Of a DNA stretch of 64,000 nucleotides, positions 17,619-28,051 are shown in pieces; the stretch's first letter is position 1, and the number at the start of each line of letters is the position of its first letter. The notes beneath the pieces are model-generated. The model was not told where the DNA came from. It saw only the letters and a list, made by a program, of their open reading frames with translations, and ran no database searches. Source of the DNA: CAZUZS01 sp964624795 (lineage in GTDB: Bacteria > Calditrichota > Calditrichia > RBG-13-44-9); assembly GCA_964624795.1 (NCBI GenBank), contig CAZUZS010000001.1, positions 1 through 64,000 of the forward strand. The letters are read 5' to 3'. The position numbers were made by a program, and so were the translations under genes.

Positions 17619-19970
17619 ATGTTTAAAAATTACCTTAAAATTGCATTCCGCAACCTGTTCCGTCAAAAGGTCTATTCATTTATCAACCTTGCCGGACTTG
17701 CCATCGGCATGGCAAGCTGCATTCTCATTCTCTTATGGGTAACGGACGAGCTGAGTTACGACCGGTTTTACCAAAATGCCGACCGGCTCTACCGGGTGAC
17801 TGATCATGAGAAATATACCAACGGTGAGGAAGTTAATTTCTCCATGAATCCGGCGGATTTGGCGCCGACATTGTTGGCAGAGTACCCCGAAATTGAAAAC
17901 GTGGCCCGTCTGCGGAGAGTGGGGAGTGTGGTGATACAGTATGGTGAAAAATCCTTCAGTGAAGAAAATCTGGCCGGAGCAGATCCGGCCTTTTTGAAAA
18001 TGTTTACGATGCCGTTCATCGAAGGGGATGCAGCCCAAGCACTCTCCGGCCCATCTTCAGTGGTCATCTCCCAGAAAATGGCGCAAAAATTCTTTGCAGG
18101 GGAGAATCCCATCGGAAAAACGATCCGGATAGATGATCGGCTGGATTTCCAGGTAACGGGGGTGATGCAGGATATTCCCTCCAACTCCCATTTAAAAATA
18201 GATTTCCTGGTGCCTTTCCCGGCGCTTAAGGAATTTGGTTATCCCGTAGAAGGGTGGGAGAGCTGGGCCTTTACCACTTATGTTCTTCTTCAAAAGAACG
18301 CCGATTATCACCTGGTCGCCCAAAAAATTACCAACACCATCAAGCAGCACCAGAAAGAATCTATCGCTACCCTTTCGCTGCAGCCGGTGACAGATATTCA
18401 TCTCCGCTCCGGCACCATGTGGGGAATCGGTGGAACCGGCGATATCAAATATGTTTATGTTTTTACGATTATTGCCGGCTTCATCTTGCTGCTGGCGTGC
18501 ATCAATTTCATGAACCTGGCTACCGCAAGGGCCGGAAACCGCGCAAAAGAGGTGGGGCTTAGGAAAGTTGTCGGTGCCCAGCGACGGGAACTGATCAATC
18601 AATTTTTCTCAGAATCAATTCTGTATGCCGTTATTGCCCTGGCGCTTTCCATCCTTATCGCAATGGAATTTCTGCCGCTTTTCAACTCCCTCTCAGGCAA
18701 GAACCTGCATTTTGGCATTCACAACAGCCGAACCATTTTTCTTTTTCTGGCGGGTATTTCAGTCATCACCGGGATGGTGGCCGGCAGTTACCCGGCGCTG
18801 TTTCTGTCATCATTCAGACCGGTTAAGGTTTTAAAAGGAAAACTCGGGACAGGCGCCCGCGGCTCACTTTTCCGCAAACTGTTGGTCTCGTTTCAATTCC
18901 TGCTCACAATCGTTCTTATCATCAGCACCATTGTGGTGAACCGCCAACTGCATTTCATAAAAGATCAGAAGCTGGGTTTTGATAAAGACCGGGTGCTGTG
19001 CATCAAGCTGCAGGGCGATCTTAACAAAAAAGCGGAATTCATAAAATCCGAATTGAAGAAGGATGGGGATGTCGAGGATGTCTCCGGGGTATCTTATCCT
19101 CCTTCGCAGATAAGAAGATCGACAATCATAAGAGAATGGGAAGGAAGAAATACCGACGACCAATTCCTGATGTACCTGCTTTCGGCCGACCTGGATTTCG
19201 CCAAGACAATGCAAATTCAGATGGCAGAAGGCCGGTATTTTTCAAGCAAAATTTCAACAGACACTTCGCAAGGGATTATTATCAACGAAGCTGCAGCGCG
19301 GGCAATGGGGATGAAATCGCCGTTGGGAAAAGAGATTTTTGGCAGCCGTATTATTGGGGTAATAAAGGATTTTCATTTTGCATCTCTGCGCTCAAAAATA
19401 GGACCGCTGGTTATCTATTACGATCCCCGGGAAATCCGGTACCTGCTGGTAAAAATGAATCCGGGAAATCTGAGCGCTTCCGTGCAATCAATAGAAAAGG
19501 ACTGGCATAATATTTTACCAGGGTTTCCGTTTGATTACAATTTTCTGGACGACCAGATTAACGAGCTGTATCATTCGGAACAGCAGGTCGGAAAAGTCAT
19601 AAACACTTTCAGCATTTTGGCATTATTTGTCGCCTGCCTGGGATTATTCGGATTAGCCTCATTCACCGCCGAACAAAGAACAAAAGAAATCGGAATACGA
19701 AAAATTTTGGGTGCCACGGTCGGGGGAATAATCTTGCTGCTGTCGAAGGAATTCACACGCTACGTTCTGCTTGCCAACATCGTCGCCTGGCCGCTTGCCT
19801 GGTTCGCGGCTTCCAAATGGCTAAACACATTTGCTTACCGGATCGAAATCTCCTGGTGGTTTTTCCTGTTAGCCGGCGGCATGGCATTGCTGATTGCGAT
19901 TCTCACCGTGGTCACCCAGGCGGTCAAAGCAGCCACGGCAAATCCCATCGATTCATTACGATATGAATAA
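17619..19970 (+). CDS. MacB/FtsX-type ABC permease 5
   Basis: 783 residues starting MFKNYLKIAFRNLFRQKVY, with CTGGAG upstream. TM1 is at about 20-40, the first FtsX block is NRAKEVGLRKVVGAQRREL, the second is EQRTKEIGIRKILGATVGG, and it ends NPIDSLRYE. The segment before LQPV is short (TIKQHQKESIATLSLQPV), so it groups with permeases 2, 6 and 7. Only 15 bp separate it from permease 6, the tightest spacing in the array, so these two are surely co-transcribed and might work as a heterodimer (inference). Confidence 0.95.
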   Translation: MFKNYLKIAFRNLFRQKVYSFINLAGLAIGMASCILILLWVTDELSYDRFYQNADRLYRVTDHEKYTNGEEVNFSMNPADLAPTLLAEYPEIENVARLRRVGSVVIQYGEKSFSEENLAGADPAFLKMFTMPFIEGDAAQALSGPSSVVISQKMAQKFFAGENPIGKTIRIDDRLDFQVTGVMQDIPSNSHLKIDFLVPFPALKEFGYPVEGWESWAFTTYVLLQKNADYHLVAQKITNTIKQHQKESIATLSLQPVTDIHLRSGTMWGIGGTGDIKYVYVFTIIAGFILLLACINFMNLATARAGNRAKEVGLRKVVGAQRRELINQFFSESILYAVIALALSILIAMEFLPLFNSLSGKNLHFGIHNSRTIFLFLAGISVITGMVAGSYPALFLSSFRPVKVLKGKLGTGARGSLFRKLLVSFQFLLTIVLIISTIVVNRQLHFIKDQKLGFDKDRVLCIKLQGDLNKKAEFIKSELKKDGDVEDVSGVSYPPSQIRRSTIIREWEGRNTDDQFLMYLLSADLDFAKTMQIQMAEGRYFSSKISTDTSQGIIINEAAARAMGMKSPLGKEIFGSRIIGVIKDFHFASLRSKIGPLVIYYDPREIRYLLVKMNPGNLSASVQSIEKDWHNILPGFPFDYNFLDDQINELYHSEQQVGKVINTFSILALFVACLGLFGLASFTAEQRTKEIGIRKILGATVGGIILLLSKEFTRYVLLANIVAWPLAWFAASKWLNTFAYRIEISWWFFLLAGGMALLIAILTVVTQAVKAATANPIDSLRYE

Positions 19971-19985
19971 AACAGGAGCAGGATG

Positions 19986-22337
19986 ATGTTAAAAAGTTTT
20001 ATCAAAATCGTTTTTCGCAATCTCAGAAAATACAAGAATTATTCGATTACCAATATTATCGGTCTGTCGGCCGGCCTGGTCTGTGCCATTTTTATTCTCC
20101 TATGGGTGAAATACGAGCTGAGCTATGACAAATTTAATGAAAAGGCAGGGAATATTTGTCTGGCATATTTAAAGGGGACCCAGGAAGGCGGCGAAAGTTA
20201 CCAGCCAACCACATCTCCCATAATCGCCGGGATCCTGAAAGATGAGTTCCCGGAAGTGGTGAATGCTGCCAGAATGGGCGATCTGGGCGAAGTGGTGTTT
20301 AAGCATAACGATAAAATCATTCTTGAGCCGCGGGGAATGGCGGGCGACCCATCAGTGCTTGATATTTTCACTTTCAATTTTCTAAAGGGAAGCGCCTCAA
20401 CCGCCTTGGCGAATCCCAATTCCATAACGCTAACCGAATCACTGGCAAAAAAATATTTCGGTGACGAAAATCCGCTTGGCCAGATAGTGACGATCAATAA
20501 CAAGTATGATTTCACTGTTTCCGCGGTCATTGAAGATATTCCCCCAAATGCTCACCGCCGGTACGATTTCCTCGTGCCATTCCAGTTTTTGAAGGAATTA
20601 GGATTTCAAATAGAGGGCCGCAATTTTTATCCATGTAATTACTACAATTATGTATTATTGCGGGATGGCGCATCTTATCGGGATTTAAGTAAAAAAGTAA
20701 GTCAACGCATTGGGAGCAAAGGTAAAGAAATAACCTTTCAAATTATTCTCATGCCTCTAACCTCGGTGCATTTGTTTGAAACCGGGGGGAACCAAAAAAT
20801 CTACATGTTTCTCTCGATTGCCTTTATTATCGTCCTGATTGCCTGCATTAATTTTATGAATATTGCTATCGCCATGTCCATGAAAAGGGCAAAAGAGGTG
20901 GGCGTGCGAAAGGTACTGGGAGCCGGCCGTAAACAAATTATTCTGCAGATCATCAGTGAAAGCATGGTCATGGCACTGCTGGCAATCCTGATCGCCATAT
21001 TTGCCGTCGAATTGCTGCTCCCGGTATTTCACGGGATCACCCAACAGCCAATACAAATCGATTACTTCAATTTGGACTGGCTTATAATTATCGCCGGACT
21101 GGTATTGGTAAGCGGCATTATTTCAGGAAGTTACCCGGCGTTTTTTCTTTCCTCCTTTCAGCCGTCAAAAGTACTGAGGAGTGGAAGGCAATCCCTGGCT
21201 GCCAAGTCCGGCCTCCGGAAATCGCTGCTTATTGTCCAATTCAGCGTTTCCATAATTTTTATCATTACCACGCTGGTAATGAACAGCCAGATGAAATACA
21301 TCAGAAATTTCGACCTGGGCCTGAACCCGAAGAACATTTTTTATGTCAAACTGGAAGGAGATATTACCCAGAAAATTCAGGAAGTGAAAACCGAGCTGCT
21401 AAAAAATCCAAATATAATGTTTGTGGCTTCCTCCTCACGCCTGCCGGTGGCAATCAGAAGCGGTTCCTACCGCAAATGGGGAAAAATGGACGATCGCAGC
21501 CGGAGGATCAGCGAAGTCTATGTTGATTACGATTACCTGAAAGCATTTGGCCTGCAGATGGCTGAAGGTCGTTTCTTTTCCGAAGAACACCAGACAGATG
21601 CAACCGATGCAATTGTCGTGAACCATGCAGCCATCAAGAAACTGGGGACGGAAGCGGCTATCGACCAGCCCTTTTACTATGATACCCGCAATTACAATTT
21701 GCTTGGGGTGATGAAGGATTTCCAGAATATATCGCCCATGTTTACCGCCCCAACACCACTTGCGTTTTTTGTCCGACCGGAGGGGAATCAATACCTGTTC
21801 GCCAAGATCGATCCACGGGTTTCGGATATTCATGCCATCGCCCAAACAACGAATTATATCAGGAAAGTGTGCGATAAATTTAGTCCGGCCTACCCACTGC
21901 ACTACAGTTTTTTAAGTGATTACAGCTACCAGGAAGAAGTGCTAGTTGGAATTCGGCAGAAATTGATTCTTTATTCAACGTTTCTTGCTATTCTCATATC
22001 CTGCTTGGGGCTTTTGGGATTGTCTGCTTTCATAAACGAACAGCGAACCAAGGAAATTGGCATTCGCAAGGTCGTCGGGGCCACAACAGCGGACTTAATG
22101 ATGATGCTCACCAGGGATTTTGCCAAATGGATATTAGCAGCCAATCTTATTGCATGGCCGGTAGCCTGGTTCGTGATGCACAAATGGCTGCAGAATTTCG
22201 CGTTCCGCATTGAGATTACCTGGTGGATCTTTGCACTAGCAGGCGGGTTGGCGCTGGTAATCGCATTGCTGACGGTAAGCACACAAGCCATTAAAGCGGC
22301 AATGGGCAATCCAGTGGAGAGTTTGCGGTATGAATGA
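19986..22337 (+). CDS. MacB/FtsX-type ABC permease 6
   Basis: 783 residues. The start ATG 19986 (MLKSFIKIVFRNLRK) lies seven bases after AGGAG; an ATG one codon earlier is also possible. The first FtsX block is KRAKEVGVRKVLGAGRKQI and the second is EQRTKEIGIRKVVGATTAD; it ends NPVESLRYE. The membrane-proximal part of the first periplasmic domain is shortened (TSVHLFETGGNQKIYMFLS), lacking the usual 'LHSDF' stretch seen in the others. Immediately downstream of permease 5, so the pair forms one transcription unit. Confidence 0.94.
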   Translation: MLKSFIKIVFRNLRKYKNYSITNIIGLSAGLVCAIFILLWVKYELSYDKFNEKAGNICLAYLKGTQEGGESYQPTTSPIIAGILKDEFPEVVNAARMGDLGEVVFKHNDKIILEPRGMAGDPSVLDIFTFNFLKGSASTALANPNSITLTESLAKKYFGDENPLGQIVTINNKYDFTVSAVIEDIPPNAHRRYDFLVPFQFLKELGFQIEGRNFYPCNYYNYVLLRDGASYRDLSKKVSQRIGSKGKEITFQIILMPLTSVHLFETGGNQKIYMFLSIAFIIVLIACINFMNIAIAMSMKRAKEVGVRKVLGAGRKQIILQIISESMVMALLAILIAIFAVELLLPVFHGITQQPIQIDYFNLDWLIIIAGLVLVSGIISGSYPAFFLSSFQPSKVLRSGRQSLAAKSGLRKSLLIVQFSVSIIFIITTLVMNSQMKYIRNFDLGLNPKNIFYVKLEGDITQKIQEVKTELLKNPNIMFVASSSRLPVAIRSGSYRKWGKMDDRSRRISEVYVDYDYLKAFGLQMAEGRFFSEEHQTDATDAIVVNHAAIKKLGTEAAIDQPFYYDTRNYNLLGVMKDFQNISPMFTAPTPLAFFVRPEGNQYLFAKIDPRVSDIHAIAQTTNYIRKVCDKFSPAYPLHYSFLSDYSYQEEVLVGIRQKLILYSTFLAILISCLGLLGLSAFINEQRTKEIGIRKVVGATTADLMMMLTRDFAKWILAANLIAWPVAWFVMHKWLQNFAFRIEITWWIFALAGGLALVIALLTVSTQAIKAAMGNPVESLRYE

Positions 22338-22532
22338 GCAAAGCGCAGAGAGCAGAGCGCAAAGTGCATAGCGGAAATCCGGGAACGGAGTAGGGATACC
22401 GCAGACCATTTTTCGTCTTCGCCATGCACCTGAAATCATGGAAGATTTCATCCCGGCAATGAAACAGGATATTTCTGCTTTTGTCGGGAATGCACCATGC
22501 CTTTTGCGCCATGCTAACCAGGGAGACATGAC
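22338..22532. repeat. Word repeats after permease 6
   Basis: GCAAAGCGCAGAGAGCAGAG starts at the base after the stop codon and continues with GCGCAAAGTGCATAGCGG. An inverse-type word TTTTGCGCCATGC lies at 22503-22515, close to the next gene. The enclosed ~130 bp have no recognisable gene. Confidence 0.55.
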
Positions 22533-24893
22533 ATGATCTACAATTATCTAAAAGTCGCCTTTCGGAATCTTGCGCGGCAAAAAACCTATACGATCATTAA
22601 TATTCTGGGATTGTCTGTTGGACTCTCATGTGCCTTGCTCATCATGCTGTGGGTGCAGGATGAACTCAACTTCGATGCCTTTCATGAGAAGCTGCCGGAT
22701 ATTTGCCGGGTGGTTGGGGAATACGATGGCATCCGCACCCCCACCACTGGCGGGCCAATGTCCGCTTTTCTTAAAGCGGACATTCCGGAGATCATCGATG
22801 CCACGCGCTTCAAAAATGACCATGCAATTCTGCGCTACGGTGAAAAGAGCCTTCGCCTGGAGGGAATAAATGCCGAACCTGCTTTTCTGGACATATTCAC
22901 TTTTCCGACAATAAAAGGAGATTGCCGCAAGGCATTGGACGACCCCGGAAAGCTGGTTCTCACCAAATCTGCGGCACAGAAATTATTTGGCAACGAAGAG
23001 CCGGTGGGCAAAACCGTCACCATGGCCAACAAATGGGAATTTATGGTGGGCGGCGTTGTTGAGGATGTGCCGGCCAATTCAAGCCCGCCCCTCAAATTTG
23101 AATATCTGGCACCATTTAAAATCTATTATTTCTGGCGGGATCCGGACAGCTGGAACGCCAATTCCGACTATCAAACCTGGGTGCAGCTTGCGCCCACTGC
23201 ATCCCTGGACGCAGTGAATGGGAAAGTCATGGACTTGATCCGGCGCTATAATCCCGATCCAAAACTGCGAGTCTTCCTGCAGCCGCTCTCCGGCATTCAC
23301 CTGCGGCCAAACACTCACCGCTGGGACGGCCCGCATAGTGACATCAAATACGTGCTGATTTTTTCTTTGCTCGCTCTGGTCATGTTGTCCATAGCTTGCA
23401 TCAATTTCATAAATCTTGCCACTGCCCAGTCGATGGTACGGGAAAAGGAAATCGGTATTCGCAAAATCATTGGCGCCAGGCGCTGGCAGATTTTTTCACT
23501 GGGATTTACCGAATCGCTGCTTCTCACGGTTCTGGCTATTCCGGTCACCATGCTGATCGTAGAACTGGCTTTGCCGGCGTTCAATCAGCTTGCCGGCAAA
23601 AATCTGGTTGCTGATTACACTGCCCGGTGGTTTCTTTTGAATTCAGGCCTCATTATTCTGTTTACCGGTTTATTGGCCGGCATCTATCCGGCGTTGTTTC
23701 TTTCCGGGCTCGCTCCAGGCCGAACCTTGCAGAGCTCGCTGCAATCCAGACCAGATTGCACCCGAACCCGCAAACGTCCATTTTTGCGGCACACTCTTGT
23801 AACCGTTCAGTTTGCCCTGGCTATTATTGCTATCGCCTGCACCCTTATCATTGCGCAACAATTGAATTTTGTGCGCAATACAAACCTGGGTTTTGAGCAC
23901 GATAATCTGATTTACCTCACTATGGGAAATAATTATGGCGAAAGCAATTTCACATCATTGAAAACGGAACTTAAGCGCATGCCGGAAGTGGCCAGGGCTT
24001 CCTATTCCAACTCTATTCCAACCGAAATCGATTTTATCCCGGCTGTAAAATGGAAGGAAAATGAGGAGCAAAGAACTGGCGGTTTCGCGACGTTTCAGGT
24101 GGATGCAGACTATCTAAACACGATGGGGATCAAACTGCGCAAAGGACGATTTTTCAATGATAAGTTTCCAACGGACAAAACAGAAGCGGTTGTGGTGAAC
24201 GAGGCAGCAGTTAAGGCGCTGGGGCTGAACAAACCGCTGGGCGAACCAATTGAAATATCTGACAGAAAAGGCAGAATTATTGGCGTTGTTCAGGATTTTC
24301 ATTTTGAGACCTTCCGTGATGAAATCGAACCGCTTTTTCTAATCTTTGCCTCAAACGGTTATCTCCTCAACGTGAGAATCCATTCTGGCGATTTTCAACG
24401 ATCCCTCTCAAATATCGAGAAGCTGGTTGGCCGCCACTTTCCCGGATTGCCGTTCAAATGGCATTTTCTTGATGAACAGATCGACCGGCTCTACCAGGCA
24501 GACCGCCGCATGATGCAGATTTTCGCCATTTCTTCCCTATTGTCAATCTGTATCACATGTCTCGGTTTGTCCGGGCTGGTTTCCTTCGTCGTGCAACTCA
24601 AAACCAAGGAAATTGGCATCCGCAAAGTATTAGGCGCCTCAGTCAGACAGATTATTGCTTTATTGTCAAGAGATGCTATGAAGCTTTTTGTGTTATCCAA
24701 TCTCATCGCCTGGCCAGTGACTTACTATTTCATGAATCGCTGGTTGCAGGATTTTGCCTATCGAATCCACATAGGCTGGTGGGTGTTTGTGCTGGCCGGC
24801 GGGTTAACACTGATGATTGCACTGCTAACCGTTAGCTGGCAAGCTTTCCGAGCGGCAACGGCAAACCCGGTCGAGAGTTTGAGATATGAATGA
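22533..24893 (+). CDS. MacB/FtsX-type ABC permease 7
   Basis: 786 residues starting MIYNYLKVAFRNLARQKTY, with GGGAG upstream. The first FtsX block departs from its neighbours (VREKEIGIRKIIGARRWQI), and the second has QLKTKEIGIRKVLGAS in place of EQRTKEIG. It ends RAATANPVESLRYE like permease 3. The segment before LQPL is short (RRYNPDPKLRVFLQPL). The second half contains an unusually basic stretch (SRPDCTRTRKRPFLRH) just before the middle TM, a cytoplasmic position where positive charge is expected. Confidence 0.94.
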   Translation: MIYNYLKVAFRNLARQKTYTIINILGLSVGLSCALLIMLWVQDELNFDAFHEKLPDICRVVGEYDGIRTPTTGGPMSAFLKADIPEIIDATRFKNDHAILRYGEKSLRLEGINAEPAFLDIFTFPTIKGDCRKALDDPGKLVLTKSAAQKLFGNEEPVGKTVTMANKWEFMVGGVVEDVPANSSPPLKFEYLAPFKIYYFWRDPDSWNANSDYQTWVQLAPTASLDAVNGKVMDLIRRYNPDPKLRVFLQPLSGIHLRPNTHRWDGPHSDIKYVLIFSLLALVMLSIACINFINLATAQSMVREKEIGIRKIIGARRWQIFSLGFTESLLLTVLAIPVTMLIVELALPAFNQLAGKNLVADYTARWFLLNSGLIILFTGLLAGIYPALFLSGLAPGRTLQSSLQSRPDCTRTRKRPFLRHTLVTVQFALAIIAIACTLIIAQQLNFVRNTNLGFEHDNLIYLTMGNNYGESNFTSLKTELKRMPEVARASYSNSIPTEIDFIPAVKWKENEEQRTGGFATFQVDADYLNTMGIKLRKGRFFNDKFPTDKTEAVVVNEAAVKALGLNKPLGEPIEISDRKGRIIGVVQDFHFETFRDEIEPLFLIFASNGYLLNVRIHSGDFQRSLSNIEKLVGRHFPGLPFKWHFLDEQIDRLYQADRRMMQIFAISSLLSICITCLGLSGLVSFVVQLKTKEIGIRKVLGASVRQIIALLSRDAMKLFVLSNLIAWPVTYYFMNRWLQDFAYRIHIGWWVFVLAGGLTLMIALLTVSWQAFRAATANPVESLRYE

Positions 24894-25168
24894 AAATGCA
24901 AAGCGCAGAGAGCAGAGTGCATAGCGAAAGGAGTACGAAGACGGGAGTACGGACACCGGATTACCAAGCAGGGAAACCGGCATCGAGTGTAAGCAAATAG
25001 ATCTGGTATATGTGAACGAAAGAGGATTTAATTATGGTGCTACCGCCAATCAGCGCAAGAAAAGAAAAACGTTGGTCGCAGTGTCCGGTTTTCAGTCTCC
25101 GTACTCCAGTCTCCGCTTTTGCCATGCGCCATGCAAGCAGGGTCCAACACTAAAACAGGAGGAAGTTC
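24894..25168. repeat. Inverted word-repeat pair between permeases 7 and 8
   Basis: The left run (24898-24959) has GCAAAGCGCAGAGAGCAGAG, TGCATAGCG and GGGAGTACGGACACCGG. The right run (25081-25135) has GTGTCCGG, TCTCCGTACTCCAGTCTCCG and CCATGCGCCATGC, recognisably the inverse of the left. About 120 bp without a recognisable gene lie between. This is the clearest example of the bracketed structure that recurs in the array. Confidence 0.6.
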
Positions 25169-27586
25169 ATGCTAAGTAATTATATAAAGATTACCATGAG
25201 AAACCTGGTCAAAAACAAGCTTTTTTCCGTTGTGAATATATCCGGGCTCGCAATAGGAATAGCTTGTTTCATCCTGATTGGATTATTTGTTGCTGATGAG
25301 CTCACCTTCGACACCTACAACGCGAATGCGGACCGAATCTTCAGGGTGAATGCGCATTACAAGATTGGTGAAAACAGGTTCAACCTCGCGAATTCCCCGG
25401 TGCCGCTTGCAAAGGTTCTGGTTTCGGAATATCCGGAAATAGAAAAGGCGGTGAGAGTATTTCCGGATGAAAACATCTACGTAAAAAAGGAAGATGAGTA
25501 TATCAAGGAAGAAAGATTTTTTTACACAGACTCATCTCTCTTTGATATTTTCACTATCGAATTTGTCAGCGGAAATCCCAAAACAGCGCTCACCAAACCA
25601 AACAGCATCGTAATTACTACAAAAACTGCTAAAAAATATTTCGCTTCGGAAAATCCGGTTGGTCAACAAATAATTCTTTCAAACGGAATGGAATTTATGG
25701 TCACCGGTGTAGTAAAGCCCCTCCCCCGAAACTCCAGTTTTGAATTTGATTTTGTTGCTTCCTTCAATTCAATTCCTGAAAGCAGCGAAACGAACTGGTT
25801 CGGGCAATTTGCCCACACCTACGTTTTGACGGATAAGGGTGTTTCGGAAAGACAATTGAACGACAAAATATATTCCATTACCGATAAGCATGTCGGCCCA
25901 ATAATTAAATCCGCTTTTGGCGTGAGCTATGAAGATTTCATCAATAACGGCAACGACTTTTCTTTCGTATTCGTCCCGCTAAGAAAAATTCATCTATATT
26001 CGAAAGTATTTAATGAATTTAAAGAAACCGGCGACATAAATACGATTTATCTTTTCTCGGCAATAGCTATTTTCATACTGATAATTGCTTGCATTAACTT
26101 TATAAATCTTGCCACGGCAAAATCGACCCAGAGAGCAAATGAAATCGGCGTCCGAAAAGTGCTCGGCTCCAACAAAACACAATTGATAAAACGGCTACTG
26201 GCAGAGTCAATCATTCTCTGTTTTATTGCCGTGGTGTGTTCGATTACGCTTGTTGAACTCGCACTCCCGCACTTTAATGATTTGACTGATAAGGGATTGT
26301 CGCTCGATCTGTTTGGGAACGTTTTGGCAGTTCCTGTCCTGATACTATTCACGCTGCTGTTGGGAGCTGCCGCTGGTTTGTATCCTGCCCTGCTGCTTGC
26401 CTCGTTTAAACCGGTTTCTATTTTAAAATCGAAGGCGAGCGTAAATTCGAATAAGGGTGGACTAAGAAAAGGACTGGTTGTATTTCAGTTTGCGACATCC
26501 ATAATTCTGTTTGTGGGAACGTTCGTTATTTACAACCAAATGGAATACATCAAAAATAAGAACCTCGGATTCAATAAAGACCATGTGTTGGTGATTAAGA
26601 ATTTAAATGATTTAGGCACACAGCAGATCGCATTTGCCAATGCCGTTAGAGAAAACTCAAATGTAATTAACGCATCTCTTTCAGAGGGATTGCCGGATTA
26701 CAATTTGAGGGCTAATATTTTCCGGAAGGAAGGAACGGATAAGGAAAATCAAACCCTGGTAATACTTCGTGTCGATTACAACTTCCTGGATACTTACAAA
26801 ATTGAAATGAAAGAAGGAAGGTCTTTTAAAAAAGAAATATCTACGGATACAACAAGCCTGATTTTGAATGAGGCAGCCGTAAAAAAGCTCAATTACACTG
26901 AGCCACTGAATGCAAAACTACTTTACAATCTCGGGAGTAACAATAACAGGCAAACATTTTCTATAATCGGTGTGACAAAAGATTTTCACCTGGAGGCCTT
27001 GAAAGATGAGATTCGTCCGGCCGGACTGATTTTGTTGAGAAGACCGTCGGCGGAATATCTTTCTGTAAAAATATCTTCGCATAACATTCAGGAAACTATT
27101 AAATTTTTGTCTGATAAGTGGAAGGAATTCGGACAGCTTAAGCCCATGGAGTATTCATTCTTTGATGACAACTTCGGTGAGTTATACCGGGCTGAGATCC
27201 AGTCCGAAAAAGTGTTTACAATATTTGCCGTGCTGGCAATCGTTATCGCCTGTCTCGGATTGTTCGGCCTGGCCGCTTTTACTGCCGAGCAAAGAACAAA
27301 GGAGATCGGCGTCAGGAAGGTGCTTGGCGCAACAGTTTCCAACATTGTGACGATGCTTTCCAAAGAATTCCTGATCCTTGTTGCCCTGGCGAATCTCATT
27401 GCCTGGCCGGCAGCATACTACCTGATGCACAAATGGTTGGAGGATTTTGCCTACAAAACCGAATTGGGAATCGGCGTTTTTGTGACTGCCGGTTTGATGG
27501 TGCTGGTCATTGCCCTGCTCACTGTTTCATTTCAGGCGGTTAAGGCGGCCATGGCAAATCCGGTGAAAAGCCTGAGGTATGAGTGA
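25169..27586 (+). CDS. MacB/FtsX-type ABC permease 8
   Basis: 805 residues starting MLSNYIKITMRNLVKNKLF, with AGGAGGA upstream. The first FtsX block is QRANEIGVRKVLGSNKTQL and the second is EQRTKEIGVRKVLGATVSN; it ends NPVKSLRYE. It carries the additional loop (KHVGPIIKSAFGVSYEDF) before VPL that marks the subgroup 3, 8, 9, 10. Codon choice looks more AT-rich than in neighbouring permeases (many AAA, AAT and ATA codons), which may reflect a different age or source of this copy; this is an impression, not a count. Confidence 0.94.
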   Translation: MLSNYIKITMRNLVKNKLFSVVNISGLAIGIACFILIGLFVADELTFDTYNANADRIFRVNAHYKIGENRFNLANSPVPLAKVLVSEYPEIEKAVRVFPDENIYVKKEDEYIKEERFFYTDSSLFDIFTIEFVSGNPKTALTKPNSIVITTKTAKKYFASENPVGQQIILSNGMEFMVTGVVKPLPRNSSFEFDFVASFNSIPESSETNWFGQFAHTYVLTDKGVSERQLNDKIYSITDKHVGPIIKSAFGVSYEDFINNGNDFSFVFVPLRKIHLYSKVFNEFKETGDINTIYLFSAIAIFILIIACINFINLATAKSTQRANEIGVRKVLGSNKTQLIKRLLAESIILCFIAVVCSITLVELALPHFNDLTDKGLSLDLFGNVLAVPVLILFTLLLGAAAGLYPALLLASFKPVSILKSKASVNSNKGGLRKGLVVFQFATSIILFVGTFVIYNQMEYIKNKNLGFNKDHVLVIKNLNDLGTQQIAFANAVRENSNVINASLSEGLPDYNLRANIFRKEGTDKENQTLVILRVDYNFLDTYKIEMKEGRSFKKEISTDTTSLILNEAAVKKLNYTEPLNAKLLYNLGSNNNRQTFSIIGVTKDFHLEALKDEIRPAGLILLRRPSAEYLSVKISSHNIQETIKFLSDKWKEFGQLKPMEYSFFDDNFGELYRAEIQSEKVFTIFAVLAIVIACLGLFGLAAFTAEQRTKEIGVRKVLGATVSNIVTMLSKEFLILVALANLIAWPAAYYLMHKWLEDFAYKTELGIGVFVTAGLMVLVIALLTVSFQAVKAAMANPVKSLRYE

Positions 27587-28051
27587 GCTGGGCGTTTGGC
27601 GCAAAGAGTATGGGGCAAGCGCGTGGAAACCGGTGAACGGAGACCGGAATCAGGTCAAGGCGAACAAATCCGCTTCGCGAATGAATGAGATTTCTATGAT
27701 GTTGCTAATTGCAATCAAAACAGGAATAAATAGTAAAACCTCGCTGATGTCCGGTTCAATCAGCTAGCTAAATAACCTACCCCCACTTTCCCCCTCCCTT
27801 ACGCATAAGGGAGGGGGATTATGGGGAAGGATCAGGATAAGGATCATAATAGAGGTTCCACCCATGCGTAAGCTCTTACAAGAAATATTTTGGGACGGTT
27901 TTTTTCCGGTCTCCTTTTTTCTGTCTTTGGACTCCGGGTTCGTTTTGATAAATATTTCAAACAGAATGTATCAAATTCCTTTGTCTCCACGTAATAATTG
28001 GTCAAATTTTGCTTTACTCCATGCGAGTCGCGATTTAACGAGGAGAAACCG
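27587..28051. other. Gap between permeases 8 and 9: word repeats and a strong hairpin
   Basis: 465 bp without a credible gene. GGAGACCGG (27639-27647) and CCGGTCTCC (27906-27914) are perfect inverse words about 260 bp apart. A GC-rich hairpin is at 27790-27817. Small reading frames here are low-complexity and lack good ribosome-binding sites. Confidence 0.6.
27790..27817. repeat. Perfect 12-bp stem hairpin
   Basis: CCCCCTCCCTTA-CGCA-TAAGGGAGGGGG is a perfect 12-bp stem with a 4-base loop. No T-run follows on either strand, so it is a palindromic repeat more than a classical terminator. A weaker relative (CCCCTTCTGAAGGGG) is at 39752-39766. Confidence 0.7.

Noticed and set aside
27579..27767. 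Frame overlapping the end of permease 8
   Set aside because: Its translation comes from the intergenic word-repeat sequence; no family and no start signal.
27790..27817. 12-bp hairpin as a Rho-independent terminator
   Set aside because: No T-run follows on either strand; better treated as a palindromic repeat.
28000..28020. -24/-12-like TTGGTCAAATTTTGCTTT before permease 9
   Set aside because: GG and GC are separated by 9 bases, one short of the required 10, and the -24 lacks the CAC part.
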